A program made the translations under genes and the position numbers. Below, one piece after another: positions 34,511 to 43,001 of a DNA stretch of 64,000 nucleotides. The notes beneath the pieces were generated by a model. The model saw nothing but the letters and a program-made list of their open reading frames with translations, did not search any database and was not told the origin of the DNA. Positions within the stretch are counted from its first letter, which is position 1; the number at the start of each line of letters is the position of its first letter. Origin of the DNA: Bacillota bacterium (lineage in GTDB: Bacteria; Bacillota; Clostridia; Christensenellales; UMGS416). The stretch covers positions 68,485-132,484 of the forward strand of contig JAEZSE010000023.1 in NCBI GenBank assembly GCA_023421955.1, in the 5' to 3' direction.

Positions 34511-34536
34511 AAAACGGAGGCCGAAGCCTCCGTTTT
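34511..34536. terminator. Terminator of the DUF4097 operon, possibly bidirectional
   Basis: AAAACGGAGGC (34511–34521) and GCCTCCGTTTT (34526–34536) pair around a CGAA loop. On the minus strand it lies 20 bp after the last DUF4097 gene and ends in a T run (TTTTGTTG). Confidence 0.88.
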
Positions 34537-34555
34537 ACTGATTCAAGCCTCTGGT

Positions 34556-35395
34556 CTATTCGTCTATCGTGAAGCCACCCGATGTGGTGTTCACTTTGAT
34601 GAGCGCACCGCCATCACCAACGCTGGCGGAAAAGCCGCGTCCTGCTTTGCTCACCTTGATGCCAGAATGATTGGAGCGGAAGTTGCCGGAAACCGAGCCA
34701 AAATCGATCTGGAATGAGGCGTCCTTCGGGATTCTCGCAGAAACCTGGCCGGACACAGTGACCACATCGGTATCTGCGGGAGCCTGGTATGCCAGAGAAA
34801 TCTCACCAGACACTGTGTTGACCCTAATAGGCGATGCGATGCCGCCAATCACAACACCACCAGAAATCGTGCCAACCTCCAGCGACTCAAACGCTGTTGT
34901 CTCAAACCGGATACTGCCGGACACAGTGTTCAGATGCACCTCGGACAGCTTGAGCGGCAAGACCGCCACCTCAATGCTACCACTGACTGTGTCGGCACCG
35001 AGGTTACCTGTGTATCCCTCCGGGAGTGTGACAACCAGGTTTGTGTTGTTGCTGCGGATCATGTTGTTGGGATATTTCACCTCGATGGTGAGCTTGCCAC
35101 CGGATTTGCTGACTTCCAGCTTCACCGGGTCGCCAATGCTGCGGCACTGGCCGGTAAGCACGGCCATGGGCTCATCGCCTACCTGCACCGTCACCTCATC
35201 AGAAACACCAGCGATGGAAACGCGTTCCACGCCCTCCATGTCCAGTTTTTCCCGGTCATTCACCTCATAAAGCGTTCCACCGGAAAGCACAATGTCGCCA
35301 TTGGCAGCGCGGGCGATGAAGCCGCAGCCGGACATCAACATCCCCAACAGTGACAACACCAACACAGAAACAAGAATTTTTACATGTCTTTTCAT
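34556..35395 (-). CDS. DUF4097 family beta-repeat lipoprotein
   Basis: A 279-residue lipoprotein: signal with 'VLSLLGMLMSGC' lipobox, then a head domain to about residue 120 and a repetitive beta-helix-like tail. The tail repeats 'NTVSG.I', 'GTISGGV', 'VTVSGQVSA' and 'NTTSGGF', the hallmark of DUF4097 (putative adhesin) proteins. ATG 35395 is used because AGGAGG is 8 bp upstream; the TTG two codons earlier would be too close. It is last in the PadR–DUF1700 operon and paralogous to the next gene upstream. It probably acts at the outer face of the membrane. Confidence 0.85.
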   Translation of the reverse strand: MKRHVKILVSVLVLSLLGMLMSGCGFIARAANGDIVLSGGTLYEVNDREKLDMEGVERVSIAGVSDEVTVQVGDEPMAVLTGQCRSIGDPVKLEVSKSGGKLTIEVKYPNNMIRSNNTNLVVTLPEGYTGNLGADTVSGSIEVAVLPLKLSEVHLNTVSGSIRFETTAFESLEVGTISGGVVIGGIASPIRVNTVSGEISLAYQAPADTDVVTVSGQVSARIPKDASFQIDFGSVSGNFRSNHSGIKVSKAGRGFSASVGDGGALIKVNTTSGGFTIDE

Positions 35396-35407
35396 TTTCA
35401 AATCCTC

Positions 35408-36307
35408 CTATTTTCCATAGACGTCCAAGTCACCGGACGTAGTATTGACTTTCAGGGCAGCACTGCCATCGTTGGCGGCACCATAAAACCCGCCGTCGGC
35501 TCCATTGATCTTCAAGGCTGGATGGCTGGACATGAAGTCGCCGGACGTGCTGGAGAAATCAACGATGAAGCCATCGCCGTCGGGGATGACGGCCTTCACG
35601 CCGCCTGAAACGGTGCTCACCGTGGTTTTCGCAAAGACTCCATACTCCAGCGACACATCGCCGGACGTGGTCTTGACATTGGTATCGGCAGCGATCCCGG
35701 CCAGGCGGACCCGCCCGGACACAGTGCCGGCTACCAGCTTGGACCATCCGGCTGTGTTGAAATCAATGTCTCCGGATATCGTGTGAAGATCCACATTGTT
35801 CAGACGGAACGGTAAGCCATTGCCAGACACATCGCCGCTGGTGGTGCTCACCTGCAGATCACCAGTAAAAGACTCGGGGATCGATATGGTGAGCGTGGTG
35901 TCAATCATGCTGCTGGTGATCGGATATTTCACTTCAACCACCAGAGTGCTTCCTTCTTTGCGAGCGTCCAGTGAGACAGGCCCCACGGTGCTTCGGCAGC
36001 GACCCTTGAGCTCTGCCACCACCTTGGTGCCGCTAGCCACCAGCACAGGGTCGTCTGACACAGTCACGATGCGGATTGCCTCCACACCCTCAAGGTCCAG
36101 CTCCTGTCTGTCATTCACGTCATAGTTTTGGCCAGGGCCAATACTGATGGAGCCGCTGTGGTTAATCAAGTTACCAAACCGCCAGCCTCCGGCCAGCAGC
36201 AGTGTGCCGCCAAGCACGGAGAAAGCAATGAAGATGCCTGCAAGCAGGAGGGCAATATGACCGATCCTGATCCGCTTAATTTCCTTTTTCAAATTATCTG
36301 CATTCAT
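35408..36307 (-). CDS. DUF4097 family membrane-anchored beta-repeat protein
   Basis: A 299-residue paralogue of the following lipoprotein. It has a short cytoplasmic N-terminus, one transmembrane segment ('IALLLAGIFIAFSVLGGTLLLAGGW') and an external part. Shared stretches include 'VNDRQELDLEGVEAIRIVTVSDDPV' and 'VKYPI', then repeats 'STTSGDVSG', 'HTISGDIDF', 'GTVSGRVRL', 'KTTSGDVSL', 'STVSGGVKA' and 'NTTSGDLDV'. It is anchored by a helix rather than a lipid. ATG 36307 overlaps the DUF1700 stop (ATGA). Confidence 0.85.
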   Translation of the reverse strand: MNADNLKKEIKRIRIGHIALLLAGIFIAFSVLGGTLLLAGGWRFGNLINHSGSISIGPGQNYDVNDRQELDLEGVEAIRIVTVSDDPVLVASGTKVVAELKGRCRSTVGPVSLDARKEGSTLVVEVKYPITSSMIDTTLTISIPESFTGDLQVSTTSGDVSGNGLPFRLNNVDLHTISGDIDFNTAGWSKLVAGTVSGRVRLAGIAADTNVKTTSGDVSLEYGVFAKTTVSTVSGGVKAVIPDGDGFIVDFSSTSGDFMSSHPALKINGADGGFYGAANDGSAALKVNTTSGDLDVYGK

Positions 36308-36870
36308 GCTCTTGCTCCCCCTTTGATGATACGGATGTGGGCCTTCACATATTCCGCCAGGCCCCTGAAGAACCATTTCGACATATACACCATGCCGATT
36401 CCCGCAAGAGCGGTGAACGACAGCGCCGCGATGCCCAACAGGAAGCAGCCGACACCGGCCATGATGCCGGGGAACACACCCCAGGAGATGAACGGCACTG
36501 CAAACAAAGCCAATGCCACCGCCAGCAGTGCCACCACCACCGACCATAGGGAAACCCACACCGCAAATAACACACTGGCGACCGGCAATGCAATAATTGC
36601 GTCAAACAAAATCAATGCAAATCCTGCGAGAATGCCCCTGGCCACACCGGAAGCCGTAACTGGCTGGCTGGGTTCCGGCAAATCCTCTGTGTATTGCGCA
36701 GCCAGCACCGTTGGATCGCCCAGCTCCCTGGCTACTTCCTCTTCTGTCTTGCCTCCGGCAATGCCATTGGCGAAATGCTCCTCGAAGTCAGCCAGAATTT
36801 CCTTTCGCTCCCCCGGCTTCAGTCGTTGCAGAGCGCTGTCCATTTGAATGATAAATGATTGCTTGTTCAT
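36304..36870 (-). CDS. DUF1700 family membrane protein
   Basis: A 188-residue protein with the DUF1700 opening 'QMDSALQRLKPGERKEILADFEEHFANGIAGGKTEEEVARELGDPTVLAAQY' (an amphipathic cytosolic domain with the 'ELGDP' signature) and four hydrophobic segments. Genes of this type regularly sit after a PadR regulator and before DUF4097 proteins, where they are thought to help sense or tune envelope state. ATG 36870 overlaps the PadR stop (ATGA). A signal relay between cytosol and DUF4097 proteins is inference. Confidence 0.88.
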   Translation of the reverse strand: MNKQSFIIQMDSALQRLKPGERKEILADFEEHFANGIAGGKTEEEVARELGDPTVLAAQYTEDLPEPSQPVTASGVARGILAGFALILFDAIIALPVASVLFAVWVSLWSVVVALLAVALALFAVPFISWGVFPGIMAGVGCFLLGIAALSFTALAGIGMVYMSKWFFRGLAEYVKAHIRIIKGGARA

Positions 36871-37187
36871 GCTCCAATCCCCTCCTTCAATACCACATTC
36901 ACACACTCAACAAATTCCACCCACTCCTGCTCAAGCTTCGTCTGCTCGCGCACGCCGGACTCCGTGAGGGCGTAATACTTTCTGGGCGGGCCGCCACTGG
37001 CCTCTTGCAGATAGGTCGTAACATATCCCTCTTCTTTCAAGCGGCGCAGGATCGGATAGATCGTGCCGTCTGAAATGTCAATGGATTGAGACAGGCTGCT
37101 GGCGAGTTCATAGCCATAACGGTCACCCTTGGCCAAAAGGGACAGCACGCACAGCTCCAACACGCCTTTTTTGAATTGAATGTTCAC
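36867..37187 (-). CDS. PadR family transcriptional regulator
   Basis: A 106-residue winged-helix regulator: 'KKGVLELCVLSLLAKGDRYGYELASSLSQSIDISDGTIYPILRRLKEEGYVTTYLQEASGGPPRKYYALTESG' contains every PadR_N hallmark (LxxLxxxxxYGYEL, GTIYPxLxRLxxxGxV, GPxRKYYxLT). It probably represses its own operon. A GGAGGCG site lies upstream. Its likely operator lies in 37188–37370, where I did not find a clear palindrome. Confidence 0.93.
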   Translation of the reverse strand: MNIQFKKGVLELCVLSLLAKGDRYGYELASSLSQSIDISDGTIYPILRRLKEEGYVTTYLQEASGGPPRKYYALTESGVREQTKLEQEWVEFVECVNVVLKEGIGA

Positions 37188-37375
37188 CGGATCGCCTCCT
37201 GTTATGATCTTGCACAGTCGTTGTTGCCCCAGGCATCTATAGCAGTTTTGTGCTGTACTGCCCGCCGCTCACTACTGTTTATTGTTTACTACTAGGATTA
37301 TAGCAGGTTCTGGAAAATATGCAATAGATTTTTTGAGTAGACATAATTGATTTTTTTACGAGTGGCGAAACAAGT

Positions 37376-37485
37376 TGCCGAACGCCGGTTCACCCGGCGG
37401 AGGTAAACGAGATCGAAGATAAAGCAGTGAAGCCGTCTTCGCCTGCAGGCGCTTATCCTTCAATCTGGAACGAGCTGAGCCGTTG
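37376..37485. other. Conserved structured motif, copy A
   Basis: In this 445-bp gene-free region (37188–37632) a hairpin GCCGG(TTCA)CCCGGC is followed by GGAGG(T)AAACGA and, about 60 bp later, an AACGAG box. The same order with many identical bases recurs at 48142–48262 in an unrelated setting. No ORF explains it, and the orientation is unknown. AT-rich sequence at 37300–37370 may hold the PadR operon promoter. Confidence 0.4.
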
Positions 37486-37545
37486 ATTGCCAGCCGGCGA
37501 CATGTGCGGCGGCTGGCCTGATGTGACTTGAACGAGTTAAAAATC

Positions 37546-37600
37546 GCAATGGGCGGGGATGCCCGCCCATTGCAAAAAAGGAGAGGGCTTTCGCCCTCTC
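37546..37600 (-). terminator. Tandem terminators of flagellin
   Basis: Reading the minus strand after flagellin, GAGAGGGC(GAAA)GCCCTCTC (37600–37581) is followed by a T run, and then GCAATGGGCGGG/CCCGCCCATTGC (37573–37546) is followed by a second T run. The first has a GNRA loop. Two intrinsic terminators in a row suit a very highly transcribed gene. Confidence 0.92.
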
Positions 37601-37632
37601 CAAATGCGCCAGTAGGTTTTGGGTTACTGCAA

Positions 37633-38757
37633 TTACCTGAGCAGCTGCAGCACGCCCTGCGGGGCCTGGTTGGCCTGGGCCAGCATCGCTGTGGCGGCCT
37701 GGGACAGGATGTTGTTCTTGGTGTACTCCATCATTTCCTTGGCCATGTCCACATCGCGGACGCGGGATTCGGCGGCGGACAGGTTCTCGCTGGAGGTGCC
37801 GAGGTTGTTGATCGTGTGCTCGAGGCGGTTCTGGGCGGCACCCATCTTTGCACGCTCGTTGGAGACTTGCTCGATGGCGTCGTCGATGATGCCGAGCCTG
37901 GTCGCGAAGGACTGCGCGGCATCGGTCACGTCAACGTCGACCACATAAGCACCCACGCCGGAGCCCAGCGCGGTGGCCTGCATGTCGTTGAAGCTCAGGC
38001 TCAGGGTCTGGCCGGAGTTCGCGCCGATCTGGATGGTGGCGGAGTTGCCGGTGGTCACGACTGTGCCGGTGTTGCCGGCGGCAGTGAAGTTGACCGTGCC
38101 CGCCAAGGTCATCTTGACGCCCAGCTTGTCAAAGTTGAGGGTGCCTGCGCCGACTGCGGCTTCGTTGGCGACCGTGATGGTCTGCGAGACGCCGCCTTCT
38201 GTCAGCGTGATCGCGCCAGCGGCCTGAGACAACGTGTAGGTGGCACCGGTCTTGGCAGCGGACACGTCAATGGTGACGCCAGCGGCGGCAAGACCAGCCT
38301 GAGCCGTGCCAGGAGCGCCGGTGTTCAGCTTGACGCCGAGCGTGCCGGTCAGCAGCTTCTGGGTGTTGAACTCGGTCCTGGTGGCGGTGTCGGTGATTTC
38401 CTGAGCCAGCTGGCTGATTTCCTGCTGGATGGCGCCGATGTCCGCACCGGAGTTCGTGCCGTTGTTGGCCTGCACCGTCAGCTCGCGAACTCTCTGCAGC
38501 ATGCTGTGGGTCTCGTTCAGGGCGCCTTCTGCCGTCTGGATGAGGGAGATGCCATCCTGGGCATTGCGGCTGGCCTGGTCGAGGCCGCGGATCTGGCCGC
38601 GCATTTTTTCGGAGATTGCCAACCCTGCGGCGTCATCACCAGCGCGGTTGACGCGCAGACCAGAGGAGAGCTTTTCCAGCGACTTGGAACCGCTGGTGTT
38701 GTTGGTGGACAACTGGCGATAGGTGTTGAGAGCCGAGATGTTGTGGTTAATCCTCAT
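37633..38757 (-). CDS. hag: Flagellin
   Basis: A 374-residue filament protein. The conserved ends are complete: N-terminal 'MRINHNISALNTYRQLSTNN...KLSSGLRVNRAGDDAAGLAISEKMRGQIRGL' and C-terminal 'AESRVRDVDMAKEMMEYTKNNILSQAATAMLAQANQAPQGVLQLL'. The variable middle (residues 155–265) is rich in Gly, Ala and Thr and would form the surface domains. It is a mid-size flagellin. An AGGAGG site precedes the ATG. A SigD-type promoter lies 136 bp upstream, and csrA–fliW lie directly upstream, suggesting CsrA/FliW control of translation. Confidence 0.97.
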   Translation of the reverse strand: MRINHNISALNTYRQLSTNNTSGSKSLEKLSSGLRVNRAGDDAAGLAISEKMRGQIRGLDQASRNAQDGISLIQTAEGALNETHSMLQRVRELTVQANNGTNSGADIGAIQQEISQLAQEITDTATRTEFNTQKLLTGTLGVKLNTGAPGTAQAGLAAAGVTIDVSAAKTGATYTLSQAAGAITLTEGGVSQTITVANEAAVGAGTLNFDKLGVKMTLAGTVNFTAAGNTGTVVTTGNSATIQIGANSGQTLSLSFNDMQATALGSGVGAYVVDVDVTDAAQSFATRLGIIDDAIEQVSNERAKMGAAQNRLEHTINNLGTSSENLSAAESRVRDVDMAKEMMEYTKNNILSQAATAMLAQANQAPQGVLQLLR

Positions 38758-38892
38758 TGGTATTTCCTCCTTGAATCTTTCTGTACGGCGTCCATGCCAT
38801 ACTTCTTTTTATTGTGTTGCCCGCCCCCCGATTCGTGATCCGCTACTGGCGCCTTGAGCGTGCCCGTTTCGAAGGAATGGCTTACAACCCAT

Positions 38893-38919
38893 ATATCGGT
38901 GATCTTTTCCCGATCTTAA
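38893..38919 (-). promoter_or_regulatory. SigD (sigma-28) promoter of flagellin
   Basis: On the minus strand TTAA, 15 bp, ACCGATAT (38919–38893) matches the SigD consensus TAAA-N15-GCCGATAT closely. The leader of about 130 bases to the flagellin ATG contains GGA motifs, one in CAAGGAGG at the ribosome site, as needed for CsrA binding. Confidence 0.82.
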
Positions 38920-38942
38920 GCGGTTCAGATTGACTGTAACAT

Positions 38943-39176
38943 TTATTTTTTATTAAGCTCGTTGTTCAGGCTGGTGCCCAGGTTCAATGGCGCCGTTTCC
39001 ACGGCTTCCTTATTCACGTTCATCGTCTCCAGGACGAGCTCCTTGCGAAAGATCCTCATGCTCCGGGGCGCATCAATGCCGATCTTTACCCGGTCGCCCT
39101 CGATGCTGACCACGGTGATGCTGATCTCATCGCCAAGTTGGATGGCCTCATTCACCTTTCTGGTCAGAACCAGCAC
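38943..39176 (-). CDS. csrA: Carbon storage/translation regulator CsrA
   Basis: A 77-residue RNA-binding dimer: 'MLVLTRKVNEAIQLGDEISITVVSIEGDRVKIGIDAPRSMRIFRKEL' (quoted in part) contains the conserved strands, including the RNA-contacting Arg region near residues 43–47 and the 'APRSMRIFRKEL' segment. It blocks the flagellin ribosome site by binding GGA loops until FliW removes it. GTG start with AAAGGAGG about 9 bp upstream, 29 bp inside fliW. The C-terminal tail is a few residues longer than usual. Confidence 0.95.
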   Translation of the reverse strand: MLVLTRKVNEAIQLGDEISITVVSIEGDRVKIGIDAPRSMRIFRKELVLETMNVNKEAVETAPLNLGTSLNNELNKK

Positions 39177-39630
39177 GATCTTGTTCCTCCTTTAGTCTGC
39201 CGCATACCGCATCATAGATAGGCTGCCGCATTTGATAATCGTTGTTGTCCAGAATCACCTGTCTGCCAATGTTCTTATCAATGTTGATCAGCAGCGGAGC
39301 CGCCATGTTGGCGGTCATCTGGGAAAGATCCTGCGGGATGACCGCCACGTTAACGACCAGCAAGTCTTCTTCCCGCTCAATCTGCAATTCATCAAACACA
39401 CTGTCATCCACGCTCAGAGAATAGTCTTCATCAACGATGGAGGAATGGATCACCGGCAGGGCGACATCACCATCCTCCAGAGACTGAAGCCAATAAAACG
39501 GAAGTGTCTCCTCAACTTTTATGAGTATGCACCGTTTCATGCATTCCAACCCCGGAATGCCTCCATTGAACCGGATGACCTTCTCCTCCGGGGCATCAAT
39601 CTCACCAAACCGTCTGGACTTGAATGTCAT
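39148..39630 (-). CDS. fliW: Flagellar assembly factor FliW (CsrA antagonist)
   Basis: A 160-residue protein of the FliW family: N-terminal 'FKSRRFGEIDAPEEKVIRFNGGIPGLE', middle 'FYWLQSLEDGDVALPVIHSS' and 'NMAAPLLINIDKNIGRQVILDNNDYQMRQPI'. FliW binds either flagellin or CsrA, so free cytosolic flagellin frees CsrA to repress its translation. The 29-bp overlap with csrA secures balanced synthesis. The gene lies between a DUF6470 gene and csrA, as in Bacillus. Confidence 0.94.
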   Translation of the reverse strand: MTFKSRRFGEIDAPEEKVIRFNGGIPGLECMKRCILIKVEETLPFYWLQSLEDGDVALPVIHSSIVDEDYSLSVDDSVFDELQIEREEDLLVVNVAVIPQDLSQMTANMAAPLLINIDKNIGRQVILDNNDYQMRQPIYDAVCGRLKEEQDRAGSDQKGE

Positions 39631-39741
39631 GAGTGGCTTCCTTTCTTTACACTATAGATTCCCTCTGCCGGGATTCGTCAAACAAGATTCCAGTCAACCG
39701 ATGCAGCCTGTTTAACGGGAGCATTCCTCTCTCATTCCTGG

Positions 39742-40335
39742 CTACAGATACTTATCCACATGCTTGCCGCCAGATTGAGACTTGGTGTCGTAAAACACCC
39801 GGATCTTGACCTCTGGGTATTTCTTCATACGAATTTCCACATAGTGGGGCTCTACTCGGATGTCTGCCCAAGCACTGGTGTCCCACTCCAAAGAGAGCGA
39901 AGCAGGCGTCCATTTGACATTAACATAGCCCGGATCCCAACTAATCTCAGCCTGAGGCAGTGCCACGGTGTTGAGCCTGATCTCCGGCTTTTCCAATGCT
40001 CTTGCGCCCAGCTCGGCAATGGGGTTGCCCTTGTTTTCTATCTTCATCAGCATGGTGCCTTCACTGGCGATAGTGGCGATATTCTCCAGCCCTTGCTGCA
40101 TGGAGTCGGCAAAATACTGTCTTGCCGATTGCAGCACCGGGCCGACGCCAAGCGTCATGCTTTGGAGCGTGCGATCCACCCGCATGGTAGGCAACCGGCG
40201 GTCCATCTGGAATCGCGCGTGGTTGCGGTACATGCGAAACCGAGGCCTGCGCGTGGAGATCTCCACCTTGGCCTTGTGAGTGATCACCTCAATTTGGGCA
40301 TCCTGCCTTGTAATTTCCAGACGGGGAAAGTCCAT
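39742..40335 (-). CDS. DUF6470 family flagellar-locus protein (YviE-like)
   Basis: A 197-residue protein with the Bacillus YviE layout: basic N-terminal 'FPRLEITRQDAQIEVITHKAKVEISTRRPRFRM', a helical 'SARQYFADSMQQGLENIATIASEG' and a C-terminal beta region 'EISWDPGYVNVKWTPASLSLEWDTS...RVEPHYVEIRMKKYPEVKIRV'. It sits between flgL and fliW, the conserved place for this family. The function is unknown. ATG 40335 (third codon of the longest frame) has AAGGA at better distance. Confidence 0.82.
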   Translation of the reverse strand: MDFPRLEITRQDAQIEVITHKAKVEISTRRPRFRMYRNHARFQMDRRLPTMRVDRTLQSMTLGVGPVLQSARQYFADSMQQGLENIATIASEGTMLMKIENKGNPIAELGARALEKPEIRLNTVALPQAEISWDPGYVNVKWTPASLSLEWDTSAWADIRVEPHYVEIRMKKYPEVKIRVFYDTKSQSGGKHVDKYL

Positions 40336-40519
40336 TTTCATCCGTCCTTTTCATGTCTCGCCCGCGTCCAGCCGCGGGAACCCGCATATTCCTCCCGCTT
40401 CATGCGCTCCAGTTCGATCGCAGATAAGCCGAAAGAGGACCGAACAAATCGATCCTTAGTACATGTATCGGCACAACAGAGTTGAATCTTAATACAAAAT
40501 TTTAACTTTTTATGAACTA

Positions 40520-41455
40520 TTATGACAGAAAGTCCATCAGCGTGGGTGAGATCACCCTTGCACCCACAGCCAGAGCCGACCGGTAGATGGCTTCCGCCAT
40601 CGCAAACTGCATCGTAACCTCAGCCTGGTCGATGTCTTCCACACGGGAGAGTATCTCCGTATAGTTGATCTCGTTCTCCCCATTGGCAGACTCCATCATA
40701 TCCAACCGGTTGATGCGGCCACCCACGTCGGCCAGCAACGACAGCGTGTTTTGCTGCTTGGATTGCAGTTTCTCAATGAAGGAACTGATCGTGCCGGAGC
40801 TGGCATCGGATTTGAGAGCAGACACCAGGTCGGACAGGATTTTATTCAGGTTGTCATCACCGGCACCCATAATATTGACGCCGTTCACAGAAACAGTTGT
40901 GGTCACATTAACGCCGGTGGAATATTGAATTGCTTGTGCTTGGAGGGCGCCCACCTCCGCGCCGGTCGCCGTGACCAGATTGGTGCCATTATAGAGCAAG
41001 TTGCCGGATGCATCATAGGTCAAGGGTTCGGTGGTGGTATTGTAGCCGCCAAAAATGAATCGGCCGCCATAGGTGGAATTGCCAAGTTGCACTACATGCT
41101 GGCGGATCTGCTCGATGAGCTCAGCCGTAGCCCCCTTATCTTCGGGCGACATTGTGCCATTGGAGGCAACCACTGTGTTTTCATAGGCCTTCACCAGCAT
41201 ATCATTCAGCTCACGCAGTGATGTTTCCGTCTGCGACAGCCAGCTCTGGGCGTCACCGATGGTGCTGTTGTGCATGTCCAGCTTGCGGAGCTTGGACTTG
41301 GCATCCAGTGTGGACATGATGCCGATCGGATCATCCGAGAGCTTCGTAATGCGTTTGCCGGAGGAAAGCTGATCCTGGTATCTGCTCATCACCTTCATAT
41401 TGAAATTGAGATTTGTCATGAAGCTGTTCATCATCATGTTGTTGGTAATACGCAT
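40520..41455 (-). CDS. flgL: Flagellar hook-associated protein FlgL (HAP3)
   Basis: A 311-residue flagellin-like junction protein: 'MRITNNMMMNSFMTNLNFNMKVMSRYQDQLSSGKRITKLSDDPIGIMSTL' (quoted in part) at the N-terminus and 'EILSRVEDIDQAEVTMQFAMAEAIYRSALAVGARVISPTLMDFL' at the end. It links hook and filament above FlgK. The ATG at 41455 is preceded by GGAGCG; the longer frame has no support. It follows flgK with about 76 bp between. Confidence 0.93.
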   Translation of the reverse strand: MRITNNMMMNSFMTNLNFNMKVMSRYQDQLSSGKRITKLSDDPIGIMSTLDAKSKLRKLDMHNSTIGDAQSWLSQTETSLRELNDMLVKAYENTVVASNGTMSPEDKGATAELIEQIRQHVVQLGNSTYGGRFIFGGYNTTTEPLTYDASGNLLYNGTNLVTATGAEVGALQAQAIQYSTGVNVTTTVSVNGVNIMGAGDDNLNKILSDLVSALKSDASSGTISSFIEKLQSKQQNTLSLLADVGGRINRLDMMESANGENEINYTEILSRVEDIDQAEVTMQFAMAEAIYRSALAVGARVISPTLMDFLS

Positions 41456-41531
41456 TGTCGCTTCGCTCCTTTCGCATTCTGCGCATCCGCGCCCTTGCGA
41501 TGCAGTCCATATCAAAAGATAGCAGTCAATA

Positions 41532-42998
41532 CTATCTGCCCACAATACCCATCTTGTTGATCAACATGTCCAGGTATTCGTCGATGGTTGTGATCACACG
41601 GGCGGAGGCTGCATAGGAATGCTGGAACTTCAACAGGTTCGTCATTTCCTCATCCACCGAAACACCGGACACTGACTCGCGTTGGTTGATCAGGCTATCC
41701 ACCAGTGCCTGCTCGCTGCTGAGCATTTCATTGGCATGACTTGCCTCTGCGCCGATTTCCGCCACATAACCCTTCAGATAACCCTCCAGGCTGCCAATCA
41801 CCGGCAGGTTGATCCGATTTTGCAGCTCCACCATCACCAATGCGTTGGTGTTATCACCTCGCCCGATTGCGTCCACAATCTGGGACCCGGCGGCCGCAAT
41901 GTTGTAGACGCTATCTCGGATGGCGGTGCTGATGGAAAAGTTAAACGCAGTCACACCGCCAGCCGGTTCCTCAAAGAAATCCACCCCAGTGGCCGATACA
42001 TTTCCGTTGGTTGTATCCGGAAATGTCCAACCTGCGTTGTGCACCGCGTTGAACTCGGAGGTGATGGAGCCTGCCAGTGTATCGAGCCGCGTCATCAGAT
42101 AAGGAATACCGATGTTGTCTTCCGTATTGCCGTCCCGAAGGTCCAGATAGGCTTTGAGACGGCCGGAAGTGGGAGAATAAGGAGCAGAACTAGACCAGAT
42201 TAAGTCCAGCATGCCATTGTTCGCGGGGTTTGGCATGTTTATCAGATGGTTCACGGTGGTCTTGTCAACCAGCAGAGTTCCCCCCATGTTGATTGATACC
42301 ATGCCGTCCGCATCCTCACTGAAGGAATAGTTCACAATGTTGGAGAGTTCGTCCAGCAGATTGTTGCGCTTGTCCCTCAGGTCGTTGGCCCTTTCACCGG
42401 CCAACTCATAACGGAAGATCTGGTCGTTCAGGCTGGAAATGGAATCGGCAAGGCCATTGATCTGGATCGTGGAAACCCGCACCGCTTCGTTCATATCAGC
42501 CTGTTTGTCAGACAACTGCTGTGCGATGTGCTGAAAGGAGTCGGTCATCTTCAACGCGCTCTGCATCACGTTGGTGCGGTATTCCTTGCTTTCCGGGTTC
42601 ATCGTGAGCGTATGCACGCTATTGAAGAAGTCGTTGATTGCTGTGGAGAGACCAGTATTGTTGGTCTCACCATAGATATCCTCGATATAGCTCAGCGCGT
42701 CTGATCGGGCGCTCCACATTTCCTTGGTGCTGTTTTCCCTGCGATATTGCGCGTCAAGGAAACTATTGCGGATCTGCTCCACGCCATCCATGCGCACGCC
42801 GGCGCCGGAGTAGCCGGTGACGATCTCCTGAAAGCGCTCCCTGCCAGCCACCAACTCCTGATTGGAAAGCATCAGGCGCTGGCGGGTATAACCTACGGTG
42901 TTGGCATTGGCGATATTGTGGCCGGTCAGGTCAATGGCCCGCTGGGAGGCAAACAACCCAGTCTTGGCAATCTCGAAGCCGTAAAATGACGATCTCAC
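41532..42998 (-). CDS. flgK: Flagellar hook-associated protein FlgK (HAP1)
   Basis: A 488-residue protein with the conserved start 'SSFYGFEIAKTGLFASQRAIDLTGHNIANANTVGYTRQRL' and end 'SVDEEMTNLLKFQHSYAASARVITTIDEYLDMLINKMG'. These helical ends form the D0/D1 core of the hook–filament junction. The middle 'DLRDKRNNLLDELSNIVNYSF' is also typical. It sits 3 bp after its chaperone gene flgN. Confidence 0.95.
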   Translation of the reverse strand: MRSSFYGFEIAKTGLFASQRAIDLTGHNIANANTVGYTRQRLMLSNQELVAGRERFQEIVTGYSGAGVRMDGVEQIRNSFLDAQYRRENSTKEMWSARSDALSYIEDIYGETNNTGLSTAINDFFNSVHTLTMNPESKEYRTNVMQSALKMTDSFQHIAQQLSDKQADMNEAVRVSTIQINGLADSISSLNDQIFRYELAGERANDLRDKRNNLLDELSNIVNYSFSEDADGMVSINMGGTLLVDKTTVNHLINMPNPANNGMLDLIWSSSAPYSPTSGRLKAYLDLRDGNTEDNIGIPYLMTRLDTLAGSITSEFNAVHNAGWTFPDTTNGNVSATGVDFFEEPAGGVTAFNFSISTAIRDSVYNIAAAGSQIVDAIGRGDNTNALVMVELQNRINLPVIGSLEGYLKGYVAEIGAEASHANEMLSSEQALVDSLINQRESVSGVSVDEEMTNLLKFQHSYAASARVITTIDEYLDMLINKMGIVGR

Positions 42999-43001
42999 CG
43001 C

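Noticed and set aside
37528..38838. Plus-strand open frame of 436 codons opposite flagellin
   Set aside because: Gly/Val/His-rich shadow of the flagellin gene.
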